Positions 27,627-45,164 of a DNA stretch of 64,000 bases are shown here, piece after piece. Within the stretch, counting starts at the first letter, position 1. Each line of letters opens with the position of its first letter. Under the pieces are notes generated by a model. The model was not told the DNA's origin and ran no database searches. It saw nothing but the letters and a program-made list of their open reading frames with translations. Source of the stretch: Acetivibrio saccincola. Lineage in GTDB: Bacteria > Bacillota > Clostridia > Acetivibrionales > Acetivibrionaceae. The position numbers and the translations under genes were made by a program. The stretch spans positions 1,984,001 through 2,048,000 of the forward strand of contig NZ_CP025197.1 of NCBI RefSeq assembly GCF_002844395.1. Reading direction: 5' to 3'.

Positions 27627-28628
27627 TTAAAAGCTTTTTATAATTTCCAGGATATAACGGCTCAAGAGTGCTGCATCCAATGTGTTAATTACACCATCGT
27701 TATTTACATCAGCAATTTGCCTTTGCCTGTAATCAGGAAAATCCATTTCTTCAAGTATATATCTTTTAAGCAATACGTAATCATTTGTATTTATTACCCC
27801 ATCACCGTTTATATCCCCTTTACTGCCTGGTGTTGGCGTTGGTGATGGTGACGGAGTAGGTGTTGGGTTGTTACCTGGAAAACCATTCGGATAATATCTT
27901 ACATATTCGTACTCAGCCATTAAAGGCGTTCTTCCATCATAAGGCGCCAGCCATTCATCAACATTTCTGCCTGGCCATAAATTCATCATTATTTTACCCG
28001 GTGTGCGCGGTATATTTCCATAGCCTGTATATACCTTAACCCCGTTTACATAAAAATCAATTGAGTCCGGTTTCCAGTCAAAACCATAAGTATTAAAACT
28101 CTGTGAAGCATCAAAACCTAAATGGTGGTAATACTCATTTCCACCTTTTCCATCCTTCCACCAGTTAAATTGAACCATAGTTGTATCTTTTCCAAGAAAC
28201 TCAATGTCTATTTCATCCCATGGATCCCCATCCCATGGACCGGTATATGTAAAAAATGATGACACTATACCTGGATTTTTTGCAGGTTTCATTCTCACTT
28301 CAAAATACCCATATCCAAAATATGAAGTAGTCCTGTACTCACCACTTTTATACGGGTATTCGTGGCTTGGGTCGTAATCCTTATCCAATGTAAGTATCAT
28401 TTTACCATTTCCTACTGTAACCTGGCTGGGTCTCCACATACAATTAAATACGTCCCCGTTGTCCCAATCAGCTTTTTCCCATATATTTGCATCATGCCTT
28501 GAAAAGTCAGACTCAAAATATGTCGTTGTCATTGGCTTTGATGAAAAAACATTTGTGGAAAAAGCAAATATAAATGTGCACAAAAGTACACTCACCAATA
28601 AAAAAGAGGAAAAAGACTTTTTAACCAT
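27627..28628 (-). CDS. licB: Cellulosomal GH16 lichenase (beta-1,3-1,4-glucanase)
   Basis: 333 residues, close to the length of C. thermocellum LicB. It has a signal peptide (about 1-30), a GH16 domain (about 34-250) with the catalytic motif DEIDIEFLG near residue 138, a Pro/Thr linker (TPTPSPSPTPTP) and a C-terminal type I dockerin ([22 protein letters not shown] and [22 protein letters not shown]). It cuts mixed-linkage beta-glucan of cereal walls. The promoter and operator are at 28753-28798. It appears monocistronic. Confidence 0.95.
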   Translation of the reverse strand: MVKKSFSSFLLVSVLLCTFIFAFSTNVFSSKPMTTTYFESDFSRHDANIWEKADWDNGDVFNCMWRPSQVTVGNGKMILTLDKDYDPSHEYPYKSGEYRTTSYFGYGYFEVRMKPAKNPGIVSSFFTYTGPWDGDPWDEIDIEFLGKDTTMVQFNWWKDGKGGNEYYHHLGFDASQSFNTYGFDWKPDSIDFYVNGVKVYTGYGNIPRTPGKIMMNLWPGRNVDEWLAPYDGRTPLMAEYEYVRYYPNGFPGNNPTPTPSPSPTPTPGSKGDINGDGVINTNDYVLLKRYILEEMDFPDYRQRQIADVNNDGVINTLDAALLSRYILEIIKSF

Positions 28629-28752
28629 TTTATACCTCCCTAAAAAACATAAATTTACACACCTTTGATATGCCGGTTTTTATATAGAAATGCATCTTGA
28701 AATGCAACAAATAAAAGTACATTGATTAATATATAGTAGCAACATTAGTTAC

Positions 28753-28798
28753 TAACGCGCGTTAATTTCATTATAAAATATGTAGATTATTTTGTCAA
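28753..28798 (-). promoter_or_regulatory. licB promoter with GlyR3-like LacI operator
   Basis: On the minus strand TTGACA (28798-28793) and TATAAT (28775-28770) are both consensus, 17 nt apart. Five nt after the -10 lies the perfect 12-bp palindrome TAACGCGCGTTA (28764-28753), across the expected start site. Its core AACGCGCGT matches the core of the GlyR3 operator AATGAACGCGCGTACATT described in C. thermocellum. The rest of the 28629-28940 gap is AT-rich with nothing else noted. Confidence 0.85.
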
Positions 28799-28940
28799 GT
28801 AATTTAAAATTATGCTTTTTTTATAACATTTTTGCAGTCCATATACTAGTCCGTATTCAAGTGAAAATGTGCAGGGTGTATATTTTTTTGCCATATACAC
28901 CCTAAGGAGGTTTGTTTTTGTATAATTTATGCATAAATTA

Positions 28941-30359
28941 TCATTTTTCTAATGTAAAAGAAGCCAAGCTTGCACTGCCTTCTCCTTTATACGTAAAATA
29001 CAACGCATTTATACCGTCGGGAATTGAAATGTCAGCTGAATATTCCTTCCATACATTAGAAAAACCAACTTCTATTTTTCCAAGAACTTCGCCACTCCAG
29101 GATGTCTTTACTTCAAAATGCCCTCTACAATATCCTCTTACTTTAATTTTAACTCTATTTATTCCCTTACAATCAAAATACTTAAAGCCTGCGGTAGCTG
29201 AATCCTTCATATTAGCAATATAACCTATTTCTTCGTCTCCGTCTTTTCCGTCCTGGGTGATTTTAGGAAACTGTTTATCCATCCAAGCTCCTGTAAAATC
29301 TGTATACGGTTCTTCATCATTACAAAATAAATTGCAGGCTATATAGGCAGGATACTCTCCTAATCCTCTTAAAGGACCGTTGTTAGAACCACAGGAAGTC
29401 ATTTCAACCTGGGGTATTGTGCCATCTTCTAAAAATTGTATTTCTTCCATACAGCCTTGTCTGCTGAAATTAGTCCCATTTGTATGCCTGTGGTAAAATA
29501 CATACCATTTGCCGTTTATCTCTACAATACTGCCGTGGTTGTTGCCTCCATAATACATAGGTTTTTGAGGAGGTTTGTAGGAACTTATATGAATATCATT
29601 ATTGCTTACAATAACCCCTCTGAATTTAAAACCTTTTGTAGGATGTTTACTGGTAGCATAGCACAATTCATGATAAACAATTGAGGAATATATAAAGTAA
29701 TAAGTATCCCCTCTTTTTCTGATTGAAGGTGCTTCAAAAAACTCATGACCTTCAAAACCGCTGCCTTTACTATAAGGCTCACTTGGTGCAACAATAACAG
29801 GCTCTTCAATAATTGTAAGCATATCAGGTCCAAGTACTGTTGCCATAGCCCCGGATCTTGACCTGTCCCCTATAGGACAAAAACCAGTATAAAGATACGT
29901 CCTGTCCCCTTCTGTAAGTACTGCCGGGTCAAATTGAGGCTCATCCCCTTCCCTTTCACCTAAAATGGTACCATCGGGATAGCGCACATATCCATGAAAC
30001 TTATATCTCCCTGCAGGTGTGTCACAAACAGCAACAGATACTATAGAGCGTTTGCTGTCAACATAGTATAAATAATATCTTCCATCAGGTCCCACTGTCA
30101 CATCAGGGGCATACAGACAACTGTCTCCGTCCTCATTATTTTCTACATCGGTTTTTTTATAAATAACTCCTTCGTAGCGCCAGTCTGAAAGATCATCTAC
30201 AGGTGCTGACCAGCATACATAGTCATTTAAACAATAGGCATAGCCGTTAAAGCGGTCATGAGAACCATAAATATAAACCCTGTCATTAAAAACATATGGT
30301 TCTGCGTCAGGAATGTATTCCCATGACGGAAGATACGGATTAAATCCCTGTTTTTTCAA
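28941..30359 (-). CDS. Cytoplasmic GH43 beta-xylosidase/arabinofuranosidase
   Basis: 472 residues, no signal peptide. A five-bladed GH43 domain (about 1-335) carries the three acidic catalytic residues in PDAEPYVF, CLYAPDV and HEFFEAPS. Residues about 340-472 form a CBM6-like or beta-sandwich tail (ending ALYFTYKGEGSASLASFTLEK). It would hydrolyse imported xylo- or arabinoxylo-oligosaccharides. It is the last gene of the esterase-GH43-GH43 operon, 25 nt after the secreted GH43. Exact specificity within GH43 cannot be read. Confidence 0.87.
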   Translation of the reverse strand: MKKQGFNPYLPSWEYIPDAEPYVFNDRVYIYGSHDRFNGYAYCLNDYVCWSAPVDDLSDWRYEGVIYKKTDVENNEDGDSCLYAPDVTVGPDGRYYLYYVDSKRSIVSVAVCDTPAGRYKFHGYVRYPDGTILGEREGDEPQFDPAVLTEGDRTYLYTGFCPIGDRSRSGAMATVLGPDMLTIIEEPVIVAPSEPYSKGSGFEGHEFFEAPSIRKRGDTYYFIYSSIVYHELCYATSKHPTKGFKFRGVIVSNNDIHISSYKPPQKPMYYGGNNHGSIVEINGKWYVFYHRHTNGTNFSRQGCMEEIQFLEDGTIPQVEMTSCGSNNGPLRGLGEYPAYIACNLFCNDEEPYTDFTGAWMDKQFPKITQDGKDGDEEIGYIANMKDSATAGFKYFDCKGINRVKIKVRGYCRGHFEVKTSWSGEVLGKIEVGFSNVWKEYSADISIPDGINALYFTYKGEGSASLASFTLEK

Positions 30360-30384
30360 TTAAATAGCCTCCTTTTAATCTTAA

Positions 30385-33447
<3,063 letters not shown>

Positions 33448-33507
33448 TTACAAATAAGATTTTATAATTTTTCTTTATTGTGTCATTTTTTATAAGTTTA
33501 TATATTT

Positions 33508-33562
33508 ATGATACCAAGCCTGTATATTAAACTCTATGATTTTTTTTATAATATAATTGACT
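33508..33562 (-). promoter_or_regulatory. Shared 29-nt activator box plus -10, upstream of the esterase-GH43 operon
   Basis: On the minus strand the box at 33562-33534 begins AGTCAATT and ends AAAATCATAG; 20 nt later comes TATCAT (33513-33508). The same layout occurs at 24519, 39985 and 40081. The esterase start is about 122 nt after the box. The rest of the 33412-33812 gap is AT-rich apart from the MerR promoter. Confidence 0.7.
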
Positions 33563-33734
33563 TTCTTTTTGATATAATATATACTAAAATTTTTAAAATA
33601 TTATAAAAAAAACGCCTGAACTTTAGCCTTGCAGTAATTGTTTTAAATAAGGAAACCTGCTTTATTCTTGATTTTCATAATAATAAACTGTTTTATTTTG
33701 TATATAATGTTTTATATTTGCATTATAAAAACTA

Positions 33735-33765
33735 TTGACTTTACCCTAAGGGGAAGGTATATAGT
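33735..33765 (+). promoter_or_regulatory. MerR-type promoter with 19-bp spacer
   Basis: TTGACT (33735-33740) and TATAGT (33760-33765) are 19 nt apart, the over-long spacer typical of MerR-controlled promoters. The spacer contains a dyad-like segment ACCCTAAGGGGAAGGT. It lies just upstream of the MerR gene, so autoregulation is likely. Confidence 0.8.
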
Positions 33766-33812
33766 AAAATCTAGATAGAGATACTTATTTTTGAGAACAG
33801 AGGTGATTTTCT

Positions 33813-34646
33813 TTGTTGTCTATCGGGGAATTTTCTAAAATATGTAGGGTTTCAACAAAAACTCTCCGCTACTACGATGAAATAGGATTAATTAAACCTG
33901 ATGAAATAAACTCTGAAACAGGCTATAGATACTATTCCATTAAACAACTAAAAAATATACTGTTTATCAACCGTTTAAAATCCTATCACTTTTCCCTTGA
34001 TGAAATTAAAGAATTAAAAGATATCATGGAATTAGACAAAGGTCAATTTGAAGAAATTCTTTATTCAAAATTAAAATTAAAAAAACTTGAGATGGAAAAT
34101 AAATTAAAATCCCTTGAGTATTCTCTTAATCAACTTAACAATGACATATCAAATATTCAAAATAATATACCTATTATGTCTTACTTAGATAATATAAAGG
34201 TAGAACTTGTTGATACTGAAGCAATGAATATACTGTACGTACGAAAAACAATGACAAAAGAAGACTTTTTTGATGGATATGGAAGCTATTTTGGTAAACT
34301 GTACGAAAGAATTGCTTTAGAAAGACTTACTCCTGTCGGCAAACCAATGACCATTTACCACAACTCTGAGTTTAACCTTGATGGAAACGATTTGGAATTT
34401 GCAATTCCTATAAAAGAAACTGTGGACGGGACACGGATTTTGCCTGGCGGTTTATGTGCTAAATCAGTGTTAAAAGGTTCTTTTACAGAGTTGTCTGCCC
34501 TATATATTAAACTTAGTGAATGGGTAGAAGAAAACGGATACGAGTTAACTAAATCACCATATGAAGTATATATAGTTAATCCAAATCAAGTTGAATCCTC
34601 TGATGAGCTGGTTACTGAAGTGTTCTTTTCCATTAAGAAAAAGTAA
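33813..34646 (+). CDS. MerR-family regulator with GyrI-like effector domain
   Basis: 277 residues from a TTG start (TTGTTGTCTATCGG) with GAGGTG upstream. The winged helix (MLSIGEFSKICRVSTKTLRYYDEIGLIKPDEINSETGYRYY) is textbook MerR, followed by a coiled-coil dimer helix (about 80-115) and a C-terminal GyrI/AraC-effector-like domain (about 125-275). It resembles multidrug-sensing members such as BmrR or Mta. It has its own 19-bp-spacer promoter. A link to the surrounding glycan genes is not evident; it could be unrelated to them. Confidence 0.9.
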   Translation: MLSIGEFSKICRVSTKTLRYYDEIGLIKPDEINSETGYRYYSIKQLKNILFINRLKSYHFSLDEIKELKDIMELDKGQFEEILYSKLKLKKLEMENKLKSLEYSLNQLNNDISNIQNNIPIMSYLDNIKVELVDTEAMNILYVRKTMTKEDFFDGYGSYFGKLYERIALERLTPVGKPMTIYHNSEFNLDGNDLEFAIPIKETVDGTRILPGGLCAKSVLKGSFTELSALYIKLSEWVEENGYELTKSPYEVYIVNPNQVESSDELVTEVFFSIKKK

Positions 34647-34863
34647 AGTTATTATAATTTTAAAATTATAATGACTTATATGACTTAAATGAAAAATTCT
34701 ATCGAATATTAAATTTGAAGGTTGCCTTCATAAATACAACTCACTTAAATATTTTAATATTATTTAAATATTTTATTTTAAATTTCTTTGATTATAAAGT
34801 GTTTATGTTATATTATGGCATAAATGCTATGTAAAGTTAATGAATAAAGGAGGAGGTTTTTAA

Positions 34864-36909
<2,046 letters not shown>

Positions 36910-36953
36910 TTAGAAAAAATTTACTATACAAAAATAAATTACAAACCCAATTT

Positions 36954-36981
36954 AAGGCTGAATAATTAACTATTCAGCCTT
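36954..36981 (+). terminator. Terminator after the CE3 gene
   Basis: An 11-bp stem AAGGCTGAATA/TATTCAGCCTT with a 6-nt loop, then a T-rich run. Confidence 0.8.
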
Positions 36982-37002
36982 CTCTATCTAATTTTTTATC
37001 TA

Positions 37003-37210
37003 ACGCTTAATAACGCTTAAGTTGAGCATAAAAATTTTTCCGTGTCCCAGCAAGAAGAACTATAACCTTATTTCCATCAGCTTCTCTAATAGTATATGCA
37101 ATTTCTTAATTAACGCCTTTATATTTTAACCATAAATGCCATCTAAATCCCTAAGCTTTGACTAACCAATAATACAACGTCAGGAATTTTTGTAACCGGC
37201 TCACACTCTC
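37003..37210 (-). pseudogene. Degenerate small ORF, possibly a RelE/ParE-like toxin remnant
   Basis: On the minus strand the last part reads AYTIREADGNKVIVLLAGTR then KNFYAQLKRY and stop, which looks like the C-terminus of a small RelE/ParE-fold toxin. Upstream, in another frame, MVRECEPVTKIPDVVLLVSQ appears. Several frameshifts and stops separate them, and no antitoxin gene is seen. This is the only coding-like material in the 36910-37310 gap. The family assignment is weak. Confidence 0.35.
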
Positions 37211-37231
37211 TAACCATACAGCACAAAAAAT

Positions 37232-37260
37232 AAAAGCTGTCCAAAAATTGAACAGCTTTT
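37232..37260 (-). terminator. Terminator after the double GH11 xylanase gene
   Basis: A 9-bp stem AAAAGCTGT/ACAGCTTTT lies about 50 nt past the stop of the minus-strand xylanase gene, with T tracts on either side. Confidence 0.7.
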
Positions 37261-37310
37261 AAATACTTTAACAATTATAACTTTACAATTAACTTATGTC
37301 TAAACCTAAC

Positions 37311-39833
<2,523 letters not shown>

Positions 39834-39984
39834 TTATTAATTTATATTATTTAAATAAATTAAATAAAAAATTGACTTTTTATTTGTCACAAATTACTTG
39901 TTACACTTTATAAATGTATAAAATCATGTATAAAATCTTATTTAATATTCTTTAAAATGTCTTAATATATAGGCTTATATATTT

Positions 39985-40039
39985 ATAATATTGGTAATAT
40001 TAATTAAATACTATGATTTTTTTTAATGATAAATTGACT
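39985..40039 (-). promoter_or_regulatory. Shared 29-nt activator box plus -10, upstream of the double GH11 gene
   Basis: On the minus strand the box at 40039-40011 begins AGTCAATTTA and ends AAAATCATAG. TATTAT (39990-39985) follows after 20 nt, and the stretch after it, ATAAATATATAA, also matches the esterase promoter. The GH11 start is about 193 nt after the box. Confidence 0.7.
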
Positions 40040-40080
40040 ATCTTTACAATTTATAATTAAAAAATGATAAGTATAAAAAA

Positions 40081-40135
40081 AGTCAATTTCTTTTCAAAGA
40101 AAATCATAGCTTTTAATTTGTGATAAGAATATCAT
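40081..40135 (+). promoter_or_regulatory. Shared 29-nt activator box plus -10, upstream of the GH51 operon
   Basis: The box at 40081-40109 begins AGTCAATTTC and ends AAAATCATAG, followed 20 nt later by TATCAT (40130-40135). It faces away from the GH11 box, 41 nt apart, so each transcription unit has its own copy in its own orientation. The GH51 start is about 228 nt after the box. Confidence 0.7.
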
Positions 40136-40227
40136 TGTATATGAGGGCATATTACATAAAATTCTGTAAAATAAACTATATTTTATGTACATCTACCAAA
40201 TTATTTATTAATTGTTTATACCTTATA

Positions 40228-40268
40228 CCAATTTATAGTAGTTTTAATTCCAATTTATAGTAGTTTTA
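40228..40268 (+). repeat. Tandem 19-bp direct repeats upstream of GH51
   Basis: CCAATTTATAGTAGTTTTA occurs at 40228-40246 and 40250-40268, a 22-bp period, i.e. about two helical turns. It may be a second regulator site or act in the 5' leader. The rest of the 39819-40337 gap is AT-rich sequence without a gene. Confidence 0.75.
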
Positions 40269-40337
40269 TAGTATAAAATTATGCTAATTAATAATAATTA
40301 TATAATACAAAATTTTTTAGAAAGGAATTGAGTTTAA

Positions 40338-41840
<1,503 letters not shown>

Positions 41841-41893
41841 AGTTTACTCCTTAGAAGTTTATTCCTATATTTATAATAAAGGAAGGTTGAAAT

Positions 41894-43513
41894 ATGAAAA
41901 CTTTAACAAGAGAAATAATTGAAAATGGAAAGGCTGTTCTTGGTGTTGAATTTGGTTCAACAAGGATAAAAGCTGTGTTAATAGATCCATCAAATAAACC
42001 TGTTGCCAAAGGCTTTTTCCAGTGGGAAAATCGCTTTGAAAACGGTTTTTGGACCTATCCTGTCCAGGATATCTGGACAGGACTTAAAAAGGCATACAGC
42101 TCACTATGTGATGATGTAAAAAACAAATACGGGGTAGAAATTAAAAAACTTGCTGCCATAGGATTTTCAGCAATGATGCATGGTTATCTTGCTTTTGACA
42201 GTAAAGGTAATCTCCTTGTTCCTTTCAGGACATGGCGTAATACCACAACCCAAAAAGCTGCTGAAATTTTAACATCCAAATTTTCCTTTAGAATACCCCA
42301 GCGCTGGAGCATTGCCCATCTATATCAGGCAATTTTAAATGATGAAGAACACGTTAAAGATATTTCTTTTATTACAACATTGGCAGGTTATATCCACTGG
42401 AAGCTAACCGGCGAAAAAGTATTGGGAATAGGTGACGCCTCAGGCATGTTCCCTGTTGACAGCCAGACTTACTCTTATGATGAAAACTTAATTGACATTT
42501 TTAATAATCTTATTTCTGGTAAAAAATATCCATGGAAGATACAGGATATACTCCCTAAAATAAAGCTTGCAGGAGAGTTTTCCGGAGAATTAACCGAGGA
42601 GGGAGCTAAACTTATTGATCCTAATGGAAACTTAGAGGCCAAAATCCCCCTCTGCCCTCCTGAAGGAGATGCAGGAACCGGGCTTACTGCTACAAATTGT
42701 GTTGCACCTTATACAGGTTCCATTTCATCCGGAACGTCAATATTTGCAATGGTGGTTTTGGATAAGTCATCTCCGGACTATAATAAAGAGTTTGACATGG
42801 TTGCAACCCCTACAGGTAATCCTGTGGCAATGGTACACTGCAACAACTGTACATCCGGCATAAATGCATGGGTAAAATTATTTAGTGAAGTTTCCCATAC
42901 TTTAGGCGGAGAAACAGACATGAATAAAATATTTGAGGCTCTTTATAAAAAAGCACTTGACGGCAGCAGTGACTGCGGCGGGCTTTTATCATATAATTTT
43001 CTTTCAGGTGAGCCTGTCCTGAATTTAGATAGCGGTATACCTATGTTTATGCCTTTACCTGGTTCTGATTTTAACCTTGGAAACTTTATGCGCTCACAGC
43101 TATATACATCCATGGCTGCTTTAAAAATAAGCATGGACAGGATGCTAAAAAAGGACAAAACAAAAATAAAACAGCTTGTGGGACATGGCGGCTTATTTAA
43201 AACAAAAAATGTGGCACAAAAGTTTATGGCAGATGCCTTAGGTATACCGGTCTCTGTAATAGAAACTGCAGATGAAGGCGGGGCTTTCGGGATGGCTTTA
43301 CTTGCATCCTATATGTTAAATAAAGAAAAGTATAAGTCTTTAGAAGAATTCCTTTTAGAGGAAGTATTTGATAAATCCGAGATTAGTACCATCCATCCGT
43401 CTGAAATGGACACTGATGGTTTTCAAAAATATTTAGACACATACATAAAATATTTGCCAGTAGAGAAAGAAGCCATTGAATTATGGAAAAAGGAGAGGTC
43501 TATTAATGCTTGA
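41894..43513 (+). CDS. FGGY-family sugar kinase, likely L-ribulokinase
   Basis: 539 residues. The N-terminal phosphate motif is [31 protein letters not shown] marks the second domain, and the ATP-binding end [33 protein letters not shown] is characteristic of FGGY kinases. The position between arabinofuranosidase and AraD favours L-ribulose as substrate; xylulose is an alternative because the type resembles clostridial enzymes annotated both ways. It overlaps araD by 8 nt, so the two are translationally coupled. No L-arabinose isomerase gene is in the window. Confidence 0.85.
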   Translation: MKTLTREIIENGKAVLGVEFGSTRIKAVLIDPSNKPVAKGFFQWENRFENGFWTYPVQDIWTGLKKAYSSLCDDVKNKYGVEIKKLAAIGFSAMMHGYLAFDSKGNLLVPFRTWRNTTTQKAAEILTSKFSFRIPQRWSIAHLYQAILNDEEHVKDISFITTLAGYIHWKLTGEKVLGIGDASGMFPVDSQTYSYDENLIDIFNNLISGKKYPWKIQDILPKIKLAGEFSGELTEEGAKLIDPNGNLEAKIPLCPPEGDAGTGLTATNCVAPYTGSISSGTSIFAMVVLDKSSPDYNKEFDMVATPTGNPVAMVHCNNCTSGINAWVKLFSEVSHTLGGETDMNKIFEALYKKALDGSSDCGGLLSYNFLSGEPVLNLDSGIPMFMPLPGSDFNLGNFMRSQLYTSMAALKISMDRMLKKDKTKIKQLVGHGGLFKTKNVAQKFMADALGIPVSVIETADEGGAFGMALLASYMLNKEKYKSLEEFLLEEVFDKSEISTIHPSEMDTDGFQKYLDTYIKYLPVEKEAIELWKKERSINA

Positions 43514-44204
43514 AAATCTTAAATATGAGGTTTTAAAAGCCAATTTACTCTTACCTAAATATAATCTTGTTAAATTTACATGGGGAAATGTTTCAGGTAT
43601 TGACCGTGAAAAAGGTCTTGTGGTAATAAAACCGTCAGGTGTTGAATATGACAAAATGAGAGTTGAAGATATGGTTGTAGTTGATTTAAATTCAGGAGAA
43701 AAGGTTGAAGGTAATCTTAACCCTTCTTCTGATACACCTACCCATATTGCTTTATATAAGGCTTTTAAAGATATTGGAGGAATTACACATACCCACTCCC
43801 CCTGGGCAACAATATTTGCTCAATTAGGGATGGGTATACCCCCCCTTGGTACTACCCACGCCGATTATTTTTACGGTGAAATCCCCTGCACCAAAAAGAT
43901 GCCAGGGGAAATGATTAATAACTTTTATGAACTTGAAACCGGAAATATTATTATTCAAACACTACAGGAAAGAAATATTTGTGCAGGAGAAGTTCCCTCT
44001 TGTCTTGTACACTCACATGGCCCCTTTTCCTGGGGGGCTACACCTGAAGATTCGGTGCATAACGCTGTTGTGCTGGAGGAAGTTGCATTTATGGCATGGC
44101 ATAATATTATGATCAACCCTAAAATCCAGCCAATTCAAAAAGAGCTTATGGACAAACACTACCTTAGAAAACACGGTAAAAACGCCTATTACGGTCAAAA
44201 ATAA
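43506..44204 (+). CDS. araD: L-ribulose-5-phosphate 4-epimerase
   Basis: 232 residues from the ATG at 43506, selected because GGAGAGG lies 6 nt upstream and the length equals that of known AraD; an ATG at 43476 would add ten non-conserved residues. Motifs: [13 protein letters not shown], the zinc histidines in [13 protein letters not shown] near residue 95, [13 protein letters not shown], and the C-terminal [10 protein letters not shown]. It converts L-ribulose 5-phosphate to D-xylulose 5-phosphate, joining the pentose phosphate pathway. Last gene of the GH51 operon. Confidence 0.95.
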   Translation: MLENLKYEVLKANLLLPKYNLVKFTWGNVSGIDREKGLVVIKPSGVEYDKMRVEDMVVVDLNSGEKVEGNLNPSSDTPTHIALYKAFKDIGGITHTHSPWATIFAQLGMGIPPLGTTHADYFYGEIPCTKKMPGEMINNFYELETGNIIIQTLQERNICAGEVPSCLVHSHGPFSWGATPEDSVHNAVVLEEVAFMAWHNIMINPKIQPIQKELMDKHYLRKHGKNAYYGQK

Positions 44205-44207
44205 TAA

Positions 44208-44987
44208 CTATAAAGACTTTCTATACTGACCCGGGGTCACCCCAAAACGTTTTTTAAAATGGCGTATAAAATGATATTCATTCTGATAGCCAATCATTTT
44301 GGCTATTTGATTTATTTTTAAAGTGTTATTTCTCAAAAGATACTTTGCATACTCCATTCGGGCTTCAATAAGAGAAGCCTTTGGAGTCTGGTTAAACTCT
44401 TCTTGATAAATGGCATAAAACTGGCTCGTGCTCATGTGAGCAAGAGCTGCCATTTCTTCAGCTGTCCAGGGATGGCCTAAATTGCCGAGAATTTTATAGC
44501 GGATTTTTTCAAATTCCTGACGCCTGGTACTTTTGACTACCGATGTTTCAGCACTTCTAAAATTCCTGGCAATTTCAATCAAAAGACTTTTTACATTGGC
44601 ATCCTGCTGATACTCATGAAAAATTGTCTTATTTATAAATTCATTTTCAATCCAGCGGAAGTATTCTTGTATCTTTGATGTATTTTCAATATAAAAAATC
44701 TGGTTTAGAGGTATGGATAATTCCTCAATGAAATTTCCATCACATTCAAAATGTACAAAACTATTGCCAAATCTTTTTACCGCCTGATACCACTGCCTAT
44801 GATTGGGCGTATAAAGTAAAAAACTTTTTGCTGGCGCCCTAACCAGCTCATTTTTAAGTAGCACTTTCATTGGTGTTAGAAAGTAAAGAAGCAGATAATC
44901 CCCGCTTCCTTTAGGTCTGTCAATTATGTCATAGTCAGAGTTATAATAGTTATACCCACAATAATTAACCCTTATCAATTTTTCCAA
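44208..44987 (-). CDS. AraC-family transcriptional regulator
   Basis: 259 residues. An N-terminal cupin-like sensing domain (about 5-135) is followed by two C-terminal helix-turn-helix motifs (about 165-255: HPWTAEEMAALAHMSTSQFYAIYQEEFNQTP and LKINQIAKMIGYQNEYHFIRHFKKRFGVTPGQYRKS). It is convergent with araD, four nt apart. It is the best local candidate for the activator that reads the 29-nt boxes, which contain two similar 6-nt elements 21 nt apart, as AraC proteins often need. That link is inference. Confidence 0.92.
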   Translation of the reverse strand: MEKLIRVNYCGYNYYNSDYDIIDRPKGSGDYLLLYFLTPMKVLLKNELVRAPAKSFLLYTPNHRQWYQAVKRFGNSFVHFECDGNFIEELSIPLNQIFYIENTSKIQEYFRWIENEFINKTIFHEYQQDANVKSLLIEIARNFRSAETSVVKSTRRQEFEKIRYKILGNLGHPWTAEEMAALAHMSTSQFYAIYQEEFNQTPKASLIEARMEYAKYLLRNNTLKINQIAKMIGYQNEYHFIRHFKKRFGVTPGQYRKSL

Positions 44988-45008
44988 CTTTAAATACCCC
45001 CCTTATAT

Positions 45009-45037
45009 ATTATACAATCTATTGGAAAAATAGTCAA
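45009..45037 (-). promoter_or_regulatory. Sigma-A promoter of the AraC-type gene
   Basis: TTGACT (45037-45032) and TATAAT (45014-45009) on the minus strand, 17 nt apart, lie about 22 nt before the gene. Confidence 0.7.
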
Positions 45038-45098
45038 TTTTCCATACCATGCTAACCTCTTTTTTTATCCTTTGTTTTGTATCTAAATATTAAAAAAA

Positions 45099-45130
45099 AA
45101 GCAGCCACATTGGTAATAATGCAGCTGCTT
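45099..45130 (-). terminator. Terminator after the GH11-CBM2 xylanase gene
   Basis: A stem AAGCAGC/GCTGCTT, followed on the minus strand by nine T residues. Confidence 0.8.
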
Positions 45131-45164
45131 ATAATATTTTTAAGTTTTATTTTTTAAAATTAAT

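Noticed and set aside
34647-34863. Search for the activator box upstream of the CE3 gene
   Set aside because: No AATCATAG or TATCAT arrangement found, so the gene is not counted in the regulon.
45032-45037. AGTCAA upstream of the AraC gene as a fifth activator box
   Set aside because: On the other strand it is the TTGACT -35 box of a normal sigma-A promoter, and the AATCATAG half and the spacing are absent.
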